Below are positions 51,333 through 58,631 of a DNA stretch of 64,000 bases, piece by piece (position 1 is the first letter of the stretch; each line of letters starts with the position of its first letter). The translations under genes were made by a program, and so were the position numbers. Source of the DNA: G051903925 sp051903925 (GTDB lineage Bacteria > Pseudomonadota > Alphaproteobacteria > Zavarziniales > Zavarziniaceae); NCBI RefSeq assembly GCF_051903925.1, contig NZ_CP173678.1:806001-870000 (forward strand). Reading direction: 5' to 3'. Below the pieces are notes generated by a model. The model did not search any database, had not been told where the DNA came from, and saw nothing but the letters and a program-made list of their open reading frames with translations.

Positions 51333-52914
51333 CGCGCTGGCCCTCCTCCGGCGCATAGACGACGCGGAAGCCGATATCGGCGCGCACCTCGTCGGCCGGG
51401 GCCCGGGCGCGGAAGCTGCACCGGCCGGTCTCGCTGAAACTGTCGAAGCTGCCCCCCCGCAAGGGGCGCAGGCTGCCGTCGCCCTGCCCCACGGGATCCA
51501 GGGCATCGCCCTCCGCCCGGCGGTGCAGCGCCTCGTCCCAGGGATCGGCGCACCATTCCCAGACATTGCCGCACAGGTCCCACAGGCCCCAGGCATTGCG
51601 TCCGGCCGGATGGCTGCCGACGCGGCTGGGTGCATCGGACACGCGGTCGATATTGGCGTGGGTCGGGCCCGGCGCCTCGTCCCCCCAGGGAAAGGTCAGC
51701 TCATCGGCACCCGCCTTGGCGGCCACTTCCCACTCCGCCTCGGTCGGCAGGCGCCCCCCGGACCAGGCGGCGAAGGCGGCTGCCGCCTCCCAGGTGACGG
51801 CGACGACGGGCGCATCCGCCACGCCGAACACGGGATCGTCGGCCAGTGGCGGCAAGCTGTAGCCGGTGGCGCCGGCAAAGGCGCGGAAACGCGCGTTGGT
51901 CACCGGGTGGGCGTCGATGTCGAAGGCGCTGAGGCGAACGCACCGCGCCGGACGCTCCGCCGCCGGCGCGCTGGTGCGGCGCGACCCGATCGTGTAGGTC
52001 CCTGCCGGCACGCGCACCACGTCGCGCGCGCCCTGCCTGCCGGGGGCTGGCGGTGCCGCCAGGGCCGCGTCCAGGTCGATGCCGGCCAGGACCTCCACCA
52101 CCTCCGCCGCGGAGCGCGGGCGGCTGTCCTGGTCCAGCTGCACCAGTTGCAGCACCAGGCGGTCCAGGGCCGCCGGCAGCGACTGGCAGAAGGTGCTGGG
52201 TGGCGTCACCCCCTGCGCCGGCACGACCGGCAGGGCGCGCGTGCGCAGCACCTCGCGCAGCGATGTCTCCGGCAGCTGCCCGTCGGTCAGCAGCTCATAG
52301 GCCAGGACCCCCAGCGAGAACAGGTCCGAGCGGGCATCGACGCGCGCCGGTGCCGCGTACTGCTCCGGCGCCATGTAGCGCGGCGTGCCGCCCACCGACG
52401 TCGCCTCGCGCGCGTCGCCAAGGACGGACAGGCCGAAATCCATGATCAGCGGCCGCGCGATGTCGCCCCCCGCCAGGAAGATGTTGGCGGGCTTCAGGTC
52501 ACGATGGACGATGCGGCTGTGGGCCACGACCAGCGCCTCGGCCAGGCGGTGCAGCAGCGTGATGCGCTGTCCCAGCGTCGCCAGGAGGTGGCCGCGATGG
52601 TCGGCCATCCACTGCTTCAGGTCGCAGCCCTGCAGCAGGTCCATCAGGATGCCCACCCCCTGCGCACCCTCGTACAGGTCGTGGATCGGGCAGATGTTGG
52701 GGTGGCGCAGCGCGCGCGAGATCAGCACTTCCCGCTTCAGCATGTCGAGCTGGGACGCGTCGCGGCAGAAGGCCGGCTTCAGGATCTTGACGGCCAGCGG
52801 CACGCCCAGGTCGCGGTCGAAGACGCGGTAGACGTCGGCGCAGCCGCCGCTGCCGATCGGTTGCCAGTCGGCATAGCGATCGGCATGCAGCAGCCGGAAT
52901 GACGTCGCTGCCAT
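51325..52914 (-). CDS. Ser/Thr protein kinase fused to a formylglycine-generating-enzyme-like domain
   Basis: A 529-residue Hanks-type kinase plus SUMF/FGE-sulfatase domain. Kinase motifs: glycine loop IGSGGCADVYRV (20-31), K43 in AVKILK, catalytic HRDLKPAN (137-144), DFG (159-161) and APE (182-184), all intact. After a Pro-rich linker (about 275-290) comes the SUMF fold (AGTYTIGSRRTSAPAAERPA; GGRLPTEAEWEVAAKAGADE; WGLWDLCGNVWEWCADPWDE; ADIGFRVVYAPEE). The two free-standing catalytic cysteines of true FGE are not evident, so a binding rather than oxidising role is likely. There is no membrane helix. It sits between the major pilin and the ATPase in one operon. Confidence 0.9.
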   Translation of the reverse strand: MAATSFRLLHADRYADWQPIGSGGCADVYRVFDRDLGVPLAVKILKPAFCRDASQLDMLKREVLISRALRHPNICPIHDLYEGAQGVGILMDLLQGCDLKQWMADHRGHLLATLGQRITLLHRLAEALVVAHSRIVHRDLKPANIFLAGGDIARPLIMDFGLSVLGDAREATSVGGTPRYMAPEQYAAPARVDARSDLFSLGVLAYELLTDGQLPETSLREVLRTRALPVVPAQGVTPPSTFCQSLPAALDRLVLQLVQLDQDSRPRSAAEVVEVLAGIDLDAALAAPPAPGRQGARDVVRVPAGTYTIGSRRTSAPAAERPARCVRLSAFDIDAHPVTNARFRAFAGATGYSLPPLADDPVFGVADAPVVAVTWEAAAAFAAWSGGRLPTEAEWEVAAKAGADELTFPWGDEAPGPTHANIDRVSDAPSRVGSHPAGRNAWGLWDLCGNVWEWCADPWDEALHRRAEGDALDPVGQGDGSLRPLRGGSFDSFSETGRCSFRARAPADEVRADIGFRVVYAPEEGQRDG

Positions 52915-52949
52915 GGCGCGCACGATCCGCCCCGTTTCAGGCCGGCCCG

Positions 52950-53552
52950 TCAGCCCTGCGTCGCGCTGGCGACGGCGGCCGCAGTGCAATAGCCCCCGGC
53001 GGTCAGGCCGGTGGTCCCCGCGTTGCCGGTCAGGTAGGCCGCCTTGTTGATGCGCCCTTCCCAGCCGCTATTGCCGGCGACCGCAGGCGAGGAGGAATAG
53101 GCGACGATGCCGTTGGGCACGCCCGCGGTCGTCCGCCCGATCGCCTGCAGGCAATAGACGGTATTGCCGTTCTGGGTGCCGGCGGTCGCCACGATCGCGG
53201 TGACGCTGTAGTTGAACTTGGCATCGGGCGGCACGTTCAGCGCCGGGATGATCGCGGCGAGCGATGTCGTCCCCGTGGGCAGCGTGTCGGTGCCGGCGAC
53301 GATCGCGGTGTTGTTGAACAGCGTCTGGGCCGCAGCGGGGGTCAGGTTCTGACCATCGGCATAGGCATTGATCGCGGTCACGATCTGGCCGCCGATCTGG
53401 CTGACTTCCGCCGCCTCGCTCGACCGGACATAGGTGATGAAGCGCGGCACCGCCACGGCCGCCAGCACGCCGATGATCGTGACCACGATCATCAGCTCGA
53501 TCAGGGTGAAGCCAGCCTCGTCGGCCGCACGGAGATTACGCAATCCAAACAT
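52950..53552 (-). CDS. major pilin/pseudopilin (PilA/GspG-like)
   Basis: Prepilin of about 200 residues, promoter-proximal gene of the secretion operon. The 14-residue leader ends EAG, then FTLIELMIVVTIIGVLAAVA gives a textbook processing site with Phe +1 and Glu +5. The head is Ala/Thr/Gly-rich, with two cysteines about 60 residues apart (VYCLQAIG, GGYCTAAA), the usual pilin disulfide. AAGGTGG lies just before ATG 53552. Its first-gene position, size and composition make it the likely abundant subunit; the downstream order is kinase, ATPase, platform, PilMN, PilO, kinase-FHA, secretin. Confidence 0.9.
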   Translation of the reverse strand: MFGLRNLRAADEAGFTLIELMIVVTIIGVLAAVAVPRFITYVRSSEAAEVSQIGGQIVTAINAYADGQNLTPAAAQTLFNNTAIVAGTDTLPTGTTSLAAIIPALNVPPDAKFNYSVTAIVATAGTQNGNTVYCLQAIGRTTAGVPNGIVAYSSSPAVAGNSGWEGRINKAAYLTGNAGTTGLTAGGYCTAAAVASATQG

Positions 53553-54292
53553 CCGTCCACCTTTGGAAGACCAGACACACCAAATACCCGCCGACACCGC
53601 AAGGCAGCGTCAGCTTCGGACGTAACGCGTAAAGAAGTGCTTAAACGAGCAACCACCCTGACGATGCGAAAGCGAAGTGTCCGGTCGAATACACATCGAC
53701 CAAACGTTTCACAGTCAGATGTTGTTTTGTCTACAAGTAGACAGACCGCCACCCCGGCGGGGATGCGGCGCGCCACTACGTTCCGTTATTCGGTTAGTCC
53801 CAGACATTAGTCGGCTGGCAGATTGCAAGGACCTAAGAAGGGCTTGCCTGCAAGCGGACACAAGAGGCTAGAACGAGACGAACTCAAGGCGGTTCCCGCC
53901 GTGTCTATTTTTTTGCACTCCATCCTGGCCCAGCGCGGCCCCCCGTTGTGCGACAGGGGCGAGATTCATTCCGACTGGAATTCATCCGGACATGGCGCTT
54001 CTGCCAGGGACAACCTCAAGGAAATAGCAGTGTGACGGCGACAGCCCCGCACGGAGTACGCCCGATAGCTGCAAACCTCTCATGAATCCAGTGATTTGGA
54101 GCATCCCCCGCGCCGTATCGCAGGACAGGCGAATACGGACGGTCAGACGACAGAGTTTTCTTGATGCCGCAAACCTTTTGGTAATAACCCTACTCGATAG
54201 TTCTTAGTGTTGCCTAAATTGCTTGACGCCCCTTGACGGGAGTCGCGGGCAACGGAGGGCGCGGGGACCCGCCAGCACGGTCCTGGGGAAGC
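53553..54292. other. 740-base gene-free promoter region
   Basis: Between the pilin and the GGDEF gene, which point away from each other, no convincing gene is seen. The composition looks less GC-rich than the surrounding genes, with runs such as TATTTTTTTGC and CTAAATTGCTTG. It must contain both divergent promoters and the pilin 5' leader. A perfect 16-base dyad lies at 53728-53743. A 70-codon frame at 53823-54035 lacks a ribosome site and normal codon bias. Confidence 0.6.
53728..53743. promoter_or_regulatory. perfect palindrome upstream of the pilin operon
   Basis: TGTCTAC-AA-GTAGACA, a seven-base inverted repeat with a two-base centre, 176 bases before the pilin start. In an otherwise structureless stretch this is a good operator candidate for a dimeric regulator. 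Confidence 0.5.
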
Positions 54293-56380
54293 ATGTCGAT
54301 GACTTTCGCGGTCCTTATCCACGGCTTGGCAGCGAACATGGGGGTGGCCATCGCCGCTGCGTTCGGCCTCAGCCTGATCCTGGCGACCGAGGCCGAGCGC
54401 CCGGCCTGGGCCACCCGCGTCCTCACCGGCATCACCTTCGGCGCCGCCGCCATTTTGTGCATGGCTTTGGCCGTGGAGGTGCGCCAGGGCCTGCTGTTCG
54501 ACATTCGCTCCGCCGTGCTGATCCTCTCCGCCCTGTTCGGCGGCCCGGTCGTGGCGGCCGTCGCCACCGCCATGGCGATGGCTTTCCGCGCGACGCTGGG
54601 GGGCGACAGCCTGATCCTGCCCCTGGCCAGCCTGGCGGCGACGGGCCTGATCTCGTCCGCGGCCTGGTTCTGGGGCGCCCGCGCCAGCGGGCCGCTGCGC
54701 GTGCCGACCTTCCTGTATCTGGGCTGCGCCCAGGCGCTTCTGACGCTGGCCACGACCTATGTCCGCTATCCGGTCGAGGTCTATGCCCTGACCGCGCCGC
54801 TCTATGCGGTCGCGTTGCCGGGCGCGGCTGGCCTGGTCGGCTGGCTGCTCAGCCAGCAGGTGGCCGCCGCCGCGGCCATGACCGATCTGCGCAGCGCGCA
54901 TGCCAGCCTGGGCGCCAGCGAACAGCGCTTCCGCCACCTGGCGGCCAACATCAGCGACGTCGTCGCCGTGCACCGCCTGGACTCGACCCTGGTCTATGTC
55001 ACCCCGTCGATCGAGAAGGTGCTGGGCCACCGGCCCCAGGACGTGACCGGGCGCAGCGCCCTCTCGCTGATCGAGCCGCGTGACGTCGCCCATATCGAGG
55101 ATGTGATCCGCCGCCTGGCCACCTCGCCCCCCGACACCGCCATGCACCTTGAGGTGCGCCTGCGCCATGCCGATGGCCGGTGGGTCTGGATGGAATCGGC
55201 CATGCGCCTGCTGGACGAGGCGGACGGCCCGGTGGTGCTGGTCGCCTCGCGCGACATCACCGAACGCAGGCTGGTGATGGACCGCCTGGCTGCGGCCCGC
55301 GCCGAACTCGACCGCCTGGCCCATACAGACAGCCTGACCGGCATCGGCAACCGCCGCCGCTTCGACGAGGCGCTGGAGCACGAATGGCGCCGGGCGGAAC
55401 GCTGGACCGTGCCGCTGACGCTGATGATCGTCGATGTCGACTGCTTCAAGCTGTTCAACGATACCTATGGCCACCTGGCCGGTGACGAATGCCTGCGCCA
55501 GGTGGCCCAGGCGATCAACCTGACCTTCACGCGGCCCGGCGACTGCGTCGCGCGGTATGGCGGCGAGGAATTCGCCGTCCTGCTGCCGGGCATGGGCCTG
55601 GACGCCGCGCGCAAGCTGGGCGAGCGCCTGCGCGCCGCGATCGAGGCGATGGCCATCCCGCATGCCGCCAACAGCGCCGCCGGCGTCGTGACCGCCAGCA
55701 TCGGCGTCGCCGTCGCCTTCGATCCCGGCTCTGTCCCTGTCCAGGCCTGCCCCGCCGATCTGGTGCGCACGGCCGATGCGCTGCTCTATGCCGCCAAGCG
55801 CGGTGGCCGCAACCGCACCGTGGTCGGCGCCTCCGCCCTGACCGGCCGGGTCGTGGACGATGCACCGCAAGAGGACAAGCGCCTGGCCGTCGTGCGCGCC
55901 TACCGCCAGGCGGGCGCCCTGGCGCCGTCGCAGGCGCTGGACGACGTCGCCCGCCTGGCGGCGCAGCTCTTCGGCACGCCCGTAGGCCTTGTCTCCATCG
56001 TGCAGGAAGACACCCAGGTCTTTGCCGGGCGGCAGGGCCTGGACGTCGACCAGACCAGCCGCGAAGTGTCGTTCTGCGCCCATGTGATCGAGAGCGACGA
56101 TCCGATGGTGATCCCCGATGCCACCCGCGACCCGCGCTTCGCCGCCAATCCCCTGGTGACGGCCCCCGCCGGCATCCGCTTCTATGCCGGGGCGCCGCTG
56201 ATCAGCCCGATCGGCGGCGAGCGCCTGGGCGCGCTCTGCGTGATCGACCGCGTCGGCCGGCCGGAACTGACGACCGGCGAGAAGGAACTGCTGGCCGCCC
56301 TGGCGACGATGGCCGTGGAACGGCTGGAGGCGCAGCGCTGCGGCCGGGGCGCCATGGCCCTGCCGGCGGCGGCGGCCTGA
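54293..56380 (+). CDS. membrane diguanylate cyclase: 5TM-PAS-GGDEF-GAF
   Basis: A 695-residue c-di-GMP synthase. An N-terminal membrane module of the 5TMR_LYT type (about 5-190; SAVLILSALFGGPVVAAVAT) is followed by a PAS domain (about 205-325; FRHLAANISDVVAVHRLDST to ITERR). The GGDEF domain (about 340-505) has an intact active site GGEEF (423-427) and an inhibitory site RPGD (414-417) exactly five residues before it, so it should be active and product-inhibited. A GAF domain occupies the C-terminal 160 residues (VSIVQEDTQVFAGRQGLDVD; GERLGALCVID). GGGGAAG precedes ATG 54293. It could supply c-di-GMP to the PilZ protein of the pilus region. Confidence 0.92.
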   Translation: MSMTFAVLIHGLAANMGVAIAAAFGLSLILATEAERPAWATRVLTGITFGAAAILCMALAVEVRQGLLFDIRSAVLILSALFGGPVVAAVATAMAMAFRATLGGDSLILPLASLAATGLISSAAWFWGARASGPLRVPTFLYLGCAQALLTLATTYVRYPVEVYALTAPLYAVALPGAAGLVGWLLSQQVAAAAAMTDLRSAHASLGASEQRFRHLAANISDVVAVHRLDSTLVYVTPSIEKVLGHRPQDVTGRSALSLIEPRDVAHIEDVIRRLATSPPDTAMHLEVRLRHADGRWVWMESAMRLLDEADGPVVLVASRDITERRLVMDRLAAARAELDRLAHTDSLTGIGNRRRFDEALEHEWRRAERWTVPLTLMIVDVDCFKLFNDTYGHLAGDECLRQVAQAINLTFTRPGDCVARYGGEEFAVLLPGMGLDAARKLGERLRAAIEAMAIPHAANSAAGVVTASIGVAVAFDPGSVPVQACPADLVRTADALLYAAKRGGRNRTVVGASALTGRVVDDAPQEDKRLAVVRAYRQAGALAPSQALDDVARLAAQLFGTPVGLVSIVQEDTQVFAGRQGLDVDQTSREVSFCAHVIESDDPMVIPDATRDPRFAANPLVTAPAGIRFYAGAPLISPIGGERLGALCVIDRVGRPELTTGEKELLAALATMAVERLEAQRCGRGAMALPAAAA

Positions 56381-56393
56381 ACCGCCGGCCCCT

Positions 56394-58019
56394 TCAGGCC
56401 GGACGTGCCGCCGTTTCCAGGAACGCGGCGAATGCCGCCGGCACCTCCGGGTCGTCGAAGATGCGATGCTTGCCGGCCGCGATCCGCGCCCGCAGCGCGT
56501 GCCGCAGGTCGGGCGTCCGCGCCAGGCGCACGGCCAGGGCGACATAGTCGTCCAGGTCGCGGGCGATCATGTCTTCCAACCCGATCCGGCACAGCATGGC
56601 GGCCCCCATGCGCCCACGGAAGACCGGCCCCGGCACCGTGACCAAAGGCAGGTCATGGCCCAGCACCACGGTCCCGGTGACCCCGCCGGTCCAGGGAATG
56701 GCATCCAGGAAGACGTCGCCCAGCTGCAGCAGACGGCTGTAGTCGTCGCGGGACTGGCGCGGCAGGAACACGACGTGCCGCGCGGGGTCCAGGCCCCGCG
56801 CGGCGAACGCCGCACCCAGCCGCTGCTCCATCGCGACGCGCGCCATGGGATAGCGTGGCAGATCGGCAAAGACGAACTGGCAATCCCCGGCCTCCGCCGC
56901 GATGCGGGGATACAGGTCGTCGTGCTGCGGCAGGCACTTGAACAGCGCGTTGGTGGCCAGGAACACGCAGGCCCCGGCGCGCAGGCCAAAGCTGGCGCGG
57001 TCGCGCGGACTGTCCGCCACCACCGGGCGCTGATAGCCAAAGCCCAGGCCGGGCAGGCGGACCAGGCGCTCGCTGTAGTGCGCGGCGGCGTCCGCCGGTT
57101 CCGCCAGGTCCGAGCTCAGGAAATAGTCGATCGTGGGAAACCCGCTGGTCGTCGTATGCCCAGCGGCCAGGGCCTGTACCGGCGCCAGGCGCAGCATGGC
57201 CAGCGCCGTGACCAGCGACAGGTCGCCGACCGCGGGATACAGCAGGACGTCCAGCCGGTCGCCGGCAATGGTCCGCGCCCAGTCCTCCAGCGAACGCTCG
57301 CCCGCGACGAAGTGGCCGGCCAGACGCCGCGCCTCGGCCGTGCAGGCATCCTCCCGCGAGCCCAGGCAATAGGCATGGACGTCGAAGCGCGCGGGATCCA
57401 GCGCCACCAGCCAGCCATGCAGGATCGCCCGCCAGTTGGAATGGGCGAAGAAATGGCGCGACACGATGCCGACGCGCAGCCGCTCGCCCGGCGGCAGGGC
57501 GCGCGGCGCCGCCTGCGATGCCAGGTCGGGATGGGCCAGCGCCATGGTCCGGCAGGCCAGTGCGCCGAAAGCCCGCATCGGCGCAACGTCGTTCAGCCCA
57601 CGATAGGGCAGGTAGTAGGGATAGGCCCGAACCAGCCAGGGGGCCAGGCGGCGCGCCGCGGCGGGATCATCGCCCATATCGGCGTCCAGGGCCTCGACCT
57701 CGTCCTGGAACCGGGCGCCGGAAGACACGACCGTGCCGGCGCTGCGATGGATCGACGGGACGTGGAAGGTCGCGTGGAGCAGGCGCGCCTCGACCGCATG
57801 GGGATCGAGCGCCAGGGCCGCACGGCAGGTCGCCTGCGCGTCGGCCTCCTGCAACAGTTCATGCTGCGCCAGGGCCAGATGCAGGCGCAGGTCGACGCGC
57901 GTGGGCGCCGCCTGGATCGCCCGCTGGAACAGTGCCAGCGCCATGGGCCCCAGGTCAGGGCGCGGCGGGTCCCGCAGCAGGCGCGTAGCGCGGGCCGCCA
58001 GGACATCCGGATCGTGCAC
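56394..58019 (-). CDS. SPINDLY/O-GlcNAc-transferase-like glycosyltransferase
   Basis: GT41-like protein of 541 residues. The N-terminal 130 residues contain degenerate tetratricopeptide helices (ALALFQRAIQAAPTRVDLRL; AQATCRAALALDPHAVEARL). The catalytic GT-B part shows VGIVSRHFFAHSNW with the family histidine, LDVLLYPAVGD, PVQALAAGHTTTSGFPTIDY and the donor-site block DVFLDAIPWTGGVTGTVVLG. SPINDLY-type enzymes attach sugars to Ser/Thr of proteins, for example flagellins. GTG 58019 has AGGTGA upstream. It is separated from the small peptide gene by 70 bases with a hairpin, so it may be a separate or attenuated cistron of the modification cluster. Confidence 0.85.
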   Translation of the reverse strand: MHDPDVLAARATRLLRDPPRPDLGPMALALFQRAIQAAPTRVDLRLHLALAQHELLQEADAQATCRAALALDPHAVEARLLHATFHVPSIHRSAGTVVSSGARFQDEVEALDADMGDDPAAARRLAPWLVRAYPYYLPYRGLNDVAPMRAFGALACRTMALAHPDLASQAAPRALPPGERLRVGIVSRHFFAHSNWRAILHGWLVALDPARFDVHAYCLGSREDACTAEARRLAGHFVAGERSLEDWARTIAGDRLDVLLYPAVGDLSLVTALAMLRLAPVQALAAGHTTTSGFPTIDYFLSSDLAEPADAAAHYSERLVRLPGLGFGYQRPVVADSPRDRASFGLRAGACVFLATNALFKCLPQHDDLYPRIAAEAGDCQFVFADLPRYPMARVAMEQRLGAAFAARGLDPARHVVFLPRQSRDDYSRLLQLGDVFLDAIPWTGGVTGTVVLGHDLPLVTVPGPVFRGRMGAAMLCRIGLEDMIARDLDDYVALAVRLARTPDLRHALRARIAAGKHRIFDDPEVPAAFAAFLETAARPA

Positions 58020-58040
58020 CGCGTCACCTCGGCTCAGGCC

Positions 58041-58060
58041 GGGCAGGGGGATCCCCGCCC
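58041..58060 (-). terminator. GC-rich hairpin between peptide and glycosyltransferase genes
   Basis: GGGCAGGGG and CCCCGCCC pair across a three-base loop with one bulged A. Lying between the short peptide gene and the glycosyltransferase gene, it could raise peptide mRNA relative to the downstream gene. No T-run is present. Confidence 0.45.
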
Positions 58061-58089
58061 CTGCATCGGGTGACGACGCGGTCAGGCGC

Positions 58090-58260
58090 TCAGGAGACGG
58101 CTTTCGCCGACGAATCCTCGAACGCCATCGGCATGTACCCGCCCTCGGCCTTGTGGGCGATGTCCAGCCGGTCGATCCGCGGCCCTTCGCCCCAGGCCAG
58201 GCGCTCGCCGGTTACGCGGGCCGGGTCCGGCGTGTCGTTCTTTTGCGTGCGTTCTGCCAT
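58090..58260 (-). CDS. 56-residue peptide, candidate substrate of the adjacent enzymes
   Basis: Short gene below usual length cut-offs, with GGGAGC seven bases before ATG 58260. The product begins MAERTQKNDTPDPARVTGER, continues LAWGEGPRIDRLDIAHK and ends AEGGYMPMAFEDSSAKAVS; it is hydrophilic, with no signal peptide and no cysteine. It sits right behind the PqqD-like gene, where precursor genes of lasso and other RiPP clusters are often found. It lacks the usual lasso marks (leader YxxP, a Thr two residues before a Gly/Ser/Ala core start). A possible leader/core border would be near AEGG, leaving GYMPMAFEDSSAKAVS. Function as precursor is inference. Confidence 0.6.
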   Translation of the reverse strand: MAERTQKNDTPDPARVTGERLAWGEGPRIDRLDIAHKAEGGYMPMAFEDSSAKAVS

Positions 58261-58349
58261 CGGATTGCTCCCGGATCTGGTGGGTGCCGAGCGTAGACAC
58301 TCGACCGGATGAACACAAGAACGCAGGCCGTGGGCGGAGTACCGGCGCG

Positions 58350-58631
58350 TCAGGCCACCGGCTCGACCAGGCCATCGTCCGCCATGCGCGCGACCATCGC
58401 CCCGACCTGGCGCAGCGCGACGTCCAGGCCGACCTCGTATTCCTGCGTCAGCACGGCACAGAGTTCGTCGACGCTGCGCGGCTCCTCCAGCAGCGCCCAG
58501 ACGCGGGCGCCGATGGGGTCCAGGCTGAAATAGCTGTCGTCGACCAGGTTCAGCAGGACAAGCTCGCCCCGGATCTCCGCCTCAACCACCTCCGCGCCGC
58601 GGCGGAAGCGCGCGGTCGGCGCGCCACTCAT
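58350..58631 (-). CDS. PqqD-family peptide-binding protein (RRE)
   Basis: A 93-residue PqqD-like winged-helix protein. The pattern ARFRRGAEVVEAEIRGELVL, LLNLVDDSYFSLDPIGARVW, ALLEEPRSVDEL and MVARMADDGLVE matches the stand-alone recognition elements (B1) of lasso-peptide clusters and PqqD, which bind the precursor leader and present it to modifying enzymes. Its ATG overlaps the TGA of the synthase gene (ATGA), and the 56-residue peptide gene follows after 89 bases. A peptide-chaperone role is firmly suggested by family; the peptide it binds is not proven. Confidence 0.9.
   Translation of the reverse strand: MSGAPTARFRRGAEVVEAEIRGELVLLNLVDDSYFSLDPIGARVWALLEEPRSVDELCAVLTQEYEVGLDVALRQVGAMVARMADDGLVEPVA

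Noticed and set aside
53553..53700. Sigma-54 promoter for the pilin operon
   Set aside because: Searched the minus strand for GG-N10-GC with TGGCAC/TTGC boxes; no acceptable match was found.
53823..54035. 70-codon plus-strand frame in the gene-free region
   Set aside because: No ribosome site, no hydrophobic or domain pattern, and codon use unlike the neighbours.
54143..56545. 800-codon minus-strand frame opposite the GGDEF gene
   Set aside because: Low-complexity Gly/Arg/Gln/His composition with no domain, while the plus strand has intact PAS, GGEEF and GAF motifs.
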